A DNA stretch of 64,000 bases from Pseudomonas viridiflava (lineage in GTDB: Bacteria; Pseudomonadota; Gammaproteobacteria; Pseudomonadales; Pseudomonadaceae). Positions 58,514 to 64,000 of the stretch are shown here, one piece after another. Numbering within the stretch: the stretch's first letter is position 1; every line of letters starts with the position of its first letter. Under the pieces are notes generated by a model. That model was given only the letters and a program-made list of their open reading frames with translations, did not search any database and was not told the DNA's origin. Location of the stretch: the NCBI RefSeq assembly GCF_900601905.1, contig NZ_UWFA01000475.1:248001-312000 (forward strand), written 5' to 3'. Made by a program: the position numbers and the translations under genes.

Positions 58514-61462
58514 TCAGTTCACGGCGGACGTCGCTTCGACATGACGCGGCAATGTCACCCGGATACGGGTGCCGCGTTGGTGCTCGGTGTCTGCCGGGCT
58601 GTCGATGGTGATCTGTCCATAATGCTCTTCAACGATGGAATAGACCAGTGCGAGGCCTAGTCCGGTGCCTTCACCGGGATCCTTGGTGGTGAAAAAAGGT
58701 TCGAACAGTCGGTCCATGATTGCTTTCGGAATACCCGTGCCTTCGTCCTCGACGATCAGGTCCACGGTATGCTCGGAAACTTCGCTCCTGACCCGCACTG
58801 CGCTGCCTGCAGGCGATGCGTCACGGGCGTTGGAGAGCAGATTGATCAGTACTTGCGCAAGCCGTTGCGGGTCACCATCGACCCAGTGCTCGGGGTCGCA
58901 CAGGTTATAGAATTGCACTTCGTAGTTGCGCCGGTTGAGCGCCAGCAGACCAATGGCATCCTGGGCGACTTCGGCCAGGCATACCGCTTCGTCATTATGT
59001 TGATGGCTGCCAGCGTGGGCGAAGCTCATCAACGATTGCACGATGCGCGACACACGCTTGGTCTGTTCGAGAATCTGGCTGCTGATTTCGGTCAGCTCGC
59101 CGTCGCCTTCGCGCTCTTCGCGCAAGTTCTGCGCAAGGCAGGCAATGCCGGTAATCGGGTTGCCAATTTCGTGGGCCACGCCTGCCGCCAGTCGACCGAT
59201 ACTGGCAAGACGTTCGGAGTGGACCAGTTTGTCTTCAAGCATCTGGGTGTCGGTCAAGTCTTCGACCAGTAACACCAGTCCGCTGTTGCCGGGGGCGAGT
59301 GGCTCATCAATGGCGGCCTTGTGCAGGTTCAGCCAGCGGGTCTGGCCGTCCAGCGCCAGACGCTGTTTGTGCAAGTGTTCGTCCGGCAGGTTGATAAAGC
59401 CGCCGAGCAGCTCGCGCCATGGCTCGGCGATGGTTTCCAGGCGTGAGCCGACGACCCGCTGAGCGCCAATGCCGGTAAGTTCTTCCATGGCCCGGTTCCA
59501 CATCAGGATTTCCTGATCCTTGGCCAGGGAGCACACGCCCATAGGTAATTCCTGCAGGGTTTGCCGGTGGTAGCGGCGCAAAGCGTCGAGTTCTGCGGCC
59601 AGGCCGGTGAGACGCGAGTGGTAGTCTTCGAGTCGACTTTCGATGAAATGGATGTCTTCCGTCACATAGTTTTCGCCGCCGGACTTGTACGGCAGGAAGG
59701 TTTCGACCATGTCCTGCGCCACGCTGGGGCCCATCAGGCCCGACAGGTTGGCTTCGATTCTGTCGCGCAAGCGGCGCAAAGCGTAAGGCCTGCGTTCGTC
59801 GAATGGCAGATACAGGTCGCGCAACGCTTGTTCCACTTCTTTCTGCGCAGCTTTTGCACCCAGCGGCTTGGCCAGTTGGGTGGCGAACTCCTGGGGGGAC
59901 GCGGCATGCAGTTCGCGTCGTTGCGGGCGGCGCACGTTGTCCACGGCACACGCCTCGGCGGCACTGGCCTCTTCCGGGCTCGGGTTACTGAACAGCGAAA
60001 TCAGGGTGAAGATCAGGACGTTGACTGCCAGCGATGCAATCGCGGCCATGTGCCAACTGGTGTCGTCCAGCACGTAGATCATGTTCAGCAGCGGAATATA
60101 GAAGCCCTGGAAATCGCCAATCAGCGGCAGCAGCATGCTGATGACCCAGACGCTGATTCCGGCCAGCAGCCCCGCGATGAAGCCCCGACGATTGGCCGCG
60201 GGCCAATACAGTACCGACAGCACCCCTGGCAGAAATTGCAGGGTGGCGACAAACGCGACAATGCCCAGATTGGCGAGGTCTTGCTGCGCACCGAGCAGCA
60301 GGTAGAAGCCATAGCCCGCCATGATGATCGCCACAATCAGGCCGCGCCGGGTCCACTTCAACCAGCGATAGATATTGCCTTCGGCGGGCGGCTGATACAG
60401 CGGCAGCACCAAATGATTGAGGGCCATGCCGGACAGCGCGAGGGTGGTGACAATGATCAACCCGCTGGCTGCCGACAGTCCGCCGACGTACCCCAGCAGC
60501 GCCAGAGACTTGCTGTTGACCGCGATTCCGATGCCCAGGGTGAAATATTCCGGGCTGGTGGTCGCGCCGAGTTTCAGCCCGGCCCACAGGATGAGCGGCA
60601 CCGCCAGGCTCATCAGCAGCAGAAACAGCGGCAGCCCCCAGCTGGCGCTGACCAGAGCACGAGGGTTGAGGTTCTCGGTAAACGTCATGTGATACATGTG
60701 CGGCATGACGATCGCCGAGGCGAAGAAAACCAGCAGCAGAGTGCGCCATGGTCCTTCTTGCAGCGGGGTGTGCAGGGCGGCGAGGGCGGTCTGGTTCTGC
60801 AGCAGCCATTGTTCGAGCTGTTGCGGGCCGTCGAACACGCCGTACAAGGCGTACAGGCCGATCCCGCCAATGGCGACCAGCTTGATCACCGATTCAAAGG
60901 CAATGGCAAACACCAGACCTTCGTGTTTCTCGCGTGTCGCGATGTGTCGCGAGCCGAAGAAAATCGTGAACAGGGTGATCAACGCGCAGAACGCAATGGC
61001 GACGCGGGCCTGCACCGGTTCGCGGGTCAGGATGCCAATCGAGTCAGCCACTGCCTGGATTTGCAGGGCCAGCAGCGGCAGGACGCCAATCAACATGAAA
61101 ATCGTAGTCAGCGCCCCGGCCCAGGTGCTGCGAAAGCGAAAGGCAAACAGGTCGGCCAGGGACGACAATTGATAGGTTCGAGTGATTCGAAGAATGGGGT
61201 AAAGCAGCACCGGCGCCAGCAGAAACGCGCCGGAAACTCCGAGGTAACTGGACAGGAACCCATAGCCGTACTGATAAGCGAGACCCACGGTGCCATAGAA
61301 AGCCCAGGCGCTGGCATAAACGCCCAGCGACAGGGTGTAGGTCAGTGGATGACGAATGATCCAGCGCGGGATTACACCACGCTCACTGATCCAGGCCACG
61401 CCAAACAGCATCAACAGATACGCGGCGCTGACCAGAATCATCTGGGTCAGGCTAAAGCTCAT
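58514..61462 (-). CDS. cbrA: Sensor kinase CbrA with sodium-solute-symporter domain
   Basis: The 982-residue protein joins a transporter-like part to a kinase. The first 500 residues or so are an SLC5 sodium:solute symporter region with about 13 transmembrane helices; next come an inter-domain region, a PAS domain (about 620-720), HisKA with the phospho-His in GVAHEIGNPITG, and the HATPase domain with DEGTGIP and GTGLGLALVYSIV. It phosphorylates CbrB. ATG 61462 (MSFSLTQMILVSAAYL) lies inside the end of the small upstream gene, so translation is probably coupled; ATG 61468 is an alternative. Confidence 0.96.
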   Translation of the reverse strand: MSFSLTQMILVSAAYLLMLFGVAWISERGVIPRWIIRHPLTYTLSLGVYASAWAFYGTVGLAYQYGYGFLSSYLGVSGAFLLAPVLLYPILRITRTYQLSSLADLFAFRFRSTWAGALTTIFMLIGVLPLLALQIQAVADSIGILTREPVQARVAIAFCALITLFTIFFGSRHIATREKHEGLVFAIAFESVIKLVAIGGIGLYALYGVFDGPQQLEQWLLQNQTALAALHTPLQEGPWRTLLLVFFASAIVMPHMYHMTFTENLNPRALVSASWGLPLFLLLMSLAVPLILWAGLKLGATTSPEYFTLGIGIAVNSKSLALLGYVGGLSAASGLIIVTTLALSGMALNHLVLPLYQPPAEGNIYRWLKWTRRGLIVAIIMAGYGFYLLLGAQQDLANLGIVAFVATLQFLPGVLSVLYWPAANRRGFIAGLLAGISVWVISMLLPLIGDFQGFYIPLLNMIYVLDDTSWHMAAIASLAVNVLIFTLISLFSNPSPEEASAAEACAVDNVRRPQRRELHAASPQEFATQLAKPLGAKAAQKEVEQALRDLYLPFDERRPYALRRLRDRIEANLSGLMGPSVAQDMVETFLPYKSGGENYVTEDIHFIESRLEDYHSRLTGLAAELDALRRYHRQTLQELPMGVCSLAKDQEILMWNRAMEELTGIGAQRVVGSRLETIAEPWRELLGGFINLPDEHLHKQRLALDGQTRWLNLHKAAIDEPLAPGNSGLVLLVEDLTDTQMLEDKLVHSERLASIGRLAAGVAHEIGNPITGIACLAQNLREEREGDGELTEISSQILEQTKRVSRIVQSLMSFAHAGSHQHNDEAVCLAEVAQDAIGLLALNRRNYEVQFYNLCDPEHWVDGDPQRLAQVLINLLSNARDASPAGSAVRVRSEVSEHTVDLIVEDEGTGIPKAIMDRLFEPFFTTKDPGEGTGLGLALVYSIVEEHYGQITIDSPADTEHQRGTRIRVTLPRHVEATSAVN

Positions 61463-61628
61463 CGGCATCTCGTTGGCTCTGCAGGATGAAAGTCACCACG
61501 ATCAGGATCAGCCACAGCAGATAGGGCCGATACCAGGCGCCCGTGGCGTCGATCCACCAATCCATGATGGCGGGCGAAAACAGGTAGATGCCCACTACCA
61601 GCAACAGGACCAAGCGGTAAATATACAT
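61452..61628 (-). CDS. cbrX: Small membrane protein overlapping cbrA
   Basis: A 58-residue protein with two hydrophobic helices (about 4-20 and 35-50): MYIYRLVLLLVVGIYLFSP, then a WWIDATGAWYRPYLLW loop and a charged end QSQRDADEL. ATG 61628 has a very good AAGGAGG upstream, which marks it as real; the longer frame is rejected. Its end overlaps the cbrA start by 11 bases. The name cbrX, used for the gene in this place in P. putida, is given from memory. Its role is unknown; help in CbrA translation, membrane insertion or sensing is inference. Confidence 0.82.
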   Translation of the reverse strand: MYIYRLVLLLVVGIYLFSPAIMDWWIDATGAWYRPYLLWLILIVVTFILQSQRDADEL

Positions 61629-61752
61629 TTGGCCTCCTTGCACGATTCGTTCGCGTTGCGGCAGATGTGGAGCGGCATGGTAACGGATGGCGAGCAACCT
61701 GCAAGCGGCGTTTCGCCGGTAACCTGTACAACTTTGAATCGAGGCGTCTAGC

Positions 61753-62640
61753 TCAGTCTATCCGAGCTTCTTCAAGGTTCCGAACACGAGGAATGGCGGA
61801 AACGTTCCAGCTCCCGATTGCCCATTTCAGGACTTCCTCGGGCGTGCCGTAAGCCAGGGCCGATTCAGGGGCCTGACCCAGTGCGCGCAGAGCACGTAAC
61901 AAAAGCGGCGTTGCCTGATCGACCTGCAGTGGTGGCGAGCGATAGGATTTGCCCAGCTTGTTGCCATCGGGTTGGGTGATGAGCGGAATGTGCAGGTAGC
62001 GGGGCTGCGGCGAGCCGAGTAGTTCCTGCAGATACAGCTGGCGGGGCGTAGAATCGAGCAGGTCGGCGCCGCGCACAATGTCGGTAACGCCTTGCATGGC
62101 GTCATCAATCACAACGGCCAGCTGATAGGCGTAAAAGCCGTCGCGACGACGGATTACAAAATCGCCGACCTCATTGCCCAGGTGCTGCTGGAACAGGCCC
62201 TGCACCCGATCTTCAAAACGGTATTGCAGCTCTGGCACGCGCAGGCGGATCGCCGCGTTTTCTGGCGCATGTCCGGCGTTGCGGCACAAACCGGGGTAGA
62301 CGCCCTGAAAGGGCTCCAGTTGTTTGCGCGAACAGGTGCAGGCGTAGGCCAGGCCTTGGTTGAACCAGCGATGGATGACCTCTTGATAGGCATCGTGGCG
62401 CTGGCTCTGGGTGACCAATGCGCCGTCCCATTCAAAGCCGTAACGCTCCAGAGTATCGAGAATCGCAGCCTGCGCCCCGGCGACTTCCCTCGGCGGATCG
62501 AGGTCTTCCATGCGCATCAGCCATTGCCCGCCAACCGAGCGAGCATCCAGGTACGAAGCCAGCGCTGCGACCAGTGAGCCGAAGTGCAGATAACCGCTGG
62601 GCGTCGGCGCAAAGCGCCCGATATAAAGTGGGGATTTCAT
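61753..62640 (-). CDS. gluQ: Glutamyl-Q tRNA(Asp) synthetase
   Basis: GluQ-RS attaches glutamate to queuosine-34 of tRNA-Asp and is a paralogue of the GluRS catalytic core without the anticodon-binding domain. The 295-residue protein has the HIGH-like PTPSGYLHFGS (about 12-22), four zinc-ligand positions around CTCSRKQLEPF and YPGLCRNAG, and the KMSKS-like KLGKS. It lies between dksA and cbrA, as in other pseudomonads, where it often depends on dksA transcription. Confidence 0.95.
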   Translation of the reverse strand: MKSPLYIGRFAPTPSGYLHFGSLVAALASYLDARSVGGQWLMRMEDLDPPREVAGAQAAILDTLERYGFEWDGALVTQSQRHDAYQEVIHRWFNQGLAYACTCSRKQLEPFQGVYPGLCRNAGHAPENAAIRLRVPELQYRFEDRVQGLFQQHLGNEVGDFVIRRRDGFYAYQLAVVIDDAMQGVTDIVRGADLLDSTPRQLYLQELLGSPQPRYLHIPLITQPDGNKLGKSYRSPPLQVDQATPLLLRALRALGQAPESALAYGTPEEVLKWAIGSWNVSAIPRVRNLEEARID

Positions 62641-62670
62641 GGGCGGGATGTTACTGGAAAACGTGCGAAC

Positions 62671-62766
62671 CCTGTGGGAGCGAATTCATTCGCGAAGAGG
62701 CCCGTACATTCGATGCATCTTCATCGGCCCTGGCATCGCCTTCGCGAATGAATTCGCTCCCACAGG
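62671..62766. repeat. REP doublet, GCGAATTCATTCGC type
   Basis: CCTGTGGGAGCGAATTCATT (continuing CGCGAA) and its exact complement ending at 62766 form arms of about 26 bases; each arm folds on GCGAATTCATTCGC. A lone half-copy (GCTCCCACAG) stands at 62801-62810. It lies between gluQ and dksA. Confidence 0.92.
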
Positions 62767-62837
62767 TGCAGTGTGAAACCTGGACTGGTGCGAACCCGGC
62801 CGCTCCCACAGACTTTGCGTTGCGCAGCCCCAAAAAC

Positions 62838-62866
62838 AACAAAGGACGCCGAAGCGTCCTTTGTTT
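62838..62866 (-). terminator. Terminator of dksA
   Basis: AACAAAGGACGC and GCGTCCTTTGTT form a perfect 12-base stem with a CGAA/TTCG loop; on the minus strand it leads into GTTTTTG. Confidence 0.85.
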
Positions 62867-62884
62867 GCAAGGTTGCGGGTCGTG

Positions 62885-63328
62885 TTACTTGCCGACCTGC
62901 TTTTCCTTTATTTCCGCCAGCGTTTTGCAGTCGATGCAAAGGTCGGCGGTTGGGCGGGCTTCGAGGCGACGGATGCCGATCTCCACGCCGCAGGATTCGC
63001 ACCAGCCATATTCTTCGTCTTCGATCAGCTGCAACGTTTTGTCGATCTTCTTGATCAACTTGCGTTCGCGATCACGAGCACGAAGTTCGAGGCTGAATTC
63101 CTCTTCCTGGCTGGCACGATCGGCCGGGTCCGGAAAGTTGGCGGCTTCGTCTTTCATGTGATGCATGGTCCGATCGACCTCTTGCATCAATTGCAACTTC
63201 CAGCCATTGAGGATTTTCGTGAAGTGAGTGCGCATGGCATCGCTCATGTACTCCTCACCCTTACTGATTTCGTAAGGCTTGATATCACCGGCCAGCTGGT
63301 TGTTCTGCTGCTTTTCTTGGGTGGGCAT
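62885..63328 (-). CDS. dksA: RNA polymerase-binding transcription factor DksA
   Basis: DksA works with ppGpp to change transcription of rRNA, amino-acid and stress genes. The 147-residue protein has an N-terminal tail, a coiled coil with the acidic tip DPADRAS (about 80-86) and a C-terminal four-Cys zinc finger (CESCG ... CIDC). ATG 63328 (MPTQEKQQNNQLAGD) is the usual start. A REP doublet and a terminator separate it from gluQ. Confidence 0.97.
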   Translation of the reverse strand: MPTQEKQQNNQLAGDIKPYEISKGEEYMSDAMRTHFTKILNGWKLQLMQEVDRTMHHMKDEAANFPDPADRASQEEEFSLELRARDRERKLIKKIDKTLQLIEDEEYGWCESCGVEIGIRRLEARPTADLCIDCKTLAEIKEKQVGK

Positions 63329-63658
63329 GAATGGACCGCCTCTCACTCTTTAATCCATTGCGCAGGAAATAATCCATCACCGACACCTGCCGGCCCTGCG
63401 GCTGCAAGCGGGCGAACTTACCAGATCAAATCAGAGCGCGCTACTCCCGGTTGTCGAGGGTGCCATCGTCGGCCCGGTTAATGCTATTCAGGTGGTCGGC
63501 GCTTTACACTCATCTGAATGGCATTGCTCCGGGCAAAGCCCTGTCTTCCGGCGTCGGTGGCCATTCTGCGCGCCCTGCAAGCCATTAACATGACCGCAGC
63601 TCAAGCGCTTGGGTAGAATCACGCCCGATGAATTCGGATCTTTTATTAAGGAAGGCCA
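63329..63658. other. Intergenic region between dksA and the aminotransferase gene
   Basis: These 330 bases separate two divergent genes. A possible -10 element TAGAAT (about 63614-63619) lies 40 bases before the aminotransferase start. Otherwise I see no gene or repeat. Confidence 0.45.
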
Positions 63659-64000
63659 ATGGCTCAGCCCTACAGTGCGCGCAGTCGCGCCATCGAACCT
63701 TTCCATGTCATGGCGCTGTTGGCGCGCGCCAATGAGCTGCAGGCGGCAGGGCATGACGTGATCCACCTGGAAATCGGCGAGCCCGATTTCACCACTGCCG
63801 AGCCCATCGTGGCGGCGGGGCAGGCCGCTCTTGCTGCGGGCAAGACCCGTTACACCGCCGCCCGCGGCTTGCCTGAACTGCGTGAGGCCATTGCCGGTTT
63901 CTATGGCCAGCGCTATGGCGTAAGCCTGGACCCCGAGCGAATTCTGATTACGCCGGGTGGTTCTGGTGCCTTGTTGCTGGCCAGCAGCCTGCTGGTGGAT
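63659..64000 (+). CDS. PLP-dependent class I/II aminotransferase, 5' part
   Basis: The frame starts at ATG 63659 (MAQPYSARSRAIEPFHVMAL) after AAGGAAGG and runs off the window; 114 residues are visible. Seen: the substrate-binding EIGEPDFTTAEP, the TRYTAARGLPELREAIAGFY segment and the PLP phosphate-site region TPGGSGALLLASSLL. This fits the aspartate/aromatic aminotransferase fold type I. The amino acid used is not clear from this part, and the catalytic Lys lies outside the window. Confidence 0.9.
   Translation, partial: MAQPYSARSRAIEPFHVMALLARANELQAAGHDVIHLEIGEPDFTTAEPIVAAGQAALAAGKTRYTAARGLPELREAIAGFYGQRYGVSLDPERILITPGGSGALLLASSLLVD

Overview
The window is a stretch of a Pseudomonas chromosome, most like the fluorescens/syringae branch. 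The evidence is gene order: the blocks dksA-gluQ-cbrAB-crcZ-pcnB-folK-panBC-pgi-acs, pnp-rpsO-truB-rbfA-infB-nusA-rimP-tRNA-fMet-tRNA-Leu-secG-tpiA-glmM-folP-ftsH-rlmE and greA-carBA-dapB-dnaJ-dnaK-grpE-recN-fur-bamE-rnfH-ratA-smpB follow the known Pseudomonas arrangement. Codon use is GC-rich, and many Pseudomonas-type paired extragenic palindromes (REP doublets) lie between genes.

Layout. Positions 1-2290 are accessory DNA: the 3' part of a type I restriction gene (hsdR) and a frameshifted mrr endonuclease gene, ending next to the 3' end of the tmRNA gene (2387-2784), a classic integration site for genomic islands. Next come a small secreted protein and a lactate locus (dld, lldP, divergent lldR) that lacks lldD. 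From 9.2 to 18 kb lie smpB, ratA-rnfH, bamE/fur, recN with a LexA box, and grpE-dnaK-dnaJ with two sigma-32 promoters. From 18 to 31 kb lie dapB, carAB, greA, yhbY/rlmE, ftsH, folP, glmM, tpiA and secG. From 31 to 40.5 kb there are two tRNAs and the translation/RNA operon rimP to pnp. From 40.6 to 48.2 kb lie a BON-domain protein with a sigma-54 promoter, envelope proteins, an rRNA methyltransferase-like enzyme, a thiolase and an MpaB-type oxygenase. From 48.3 to 64 kb lie acs, pgi, panCB, folK, pcnB, the sRNA CrcZ, cbrB, cbrA with a small upstream membrane protein, gluQ, dksA and the start of an aminotransferase gene.

Themes that join the genes. The carbon-catabolite control module is complete except for hfq and crc: kinase CbrA, activator CbrB, its target sRNA CrcZ with a CbrB-type binding site and a sigma-54 promoter, and two probable Hfq/Crc target mRNAs (lldP and acs) whose ribosome-binding regions carry AAnAAnAA motifs. 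Both parts of trans-translation (tmRNA and SmpB) are present about 7 kb apart. Stress control is visible as SOS (recN) and heat-shock (grpE, dnaK) sites.

Most of the window is conserved core genome. The less ordinary parts are the island edge at ssrA, the broken mrr, the missing lldD and panD, the probably leaderless smpB, the sigma-54/IHF promoter of the BON gene, and a mosaic of at least six REP-doublet types. I found no CRISPR array, rRNA operon, insertion sequence or prophage, and no clear candidate for a wholly undescribed multi-gene system.
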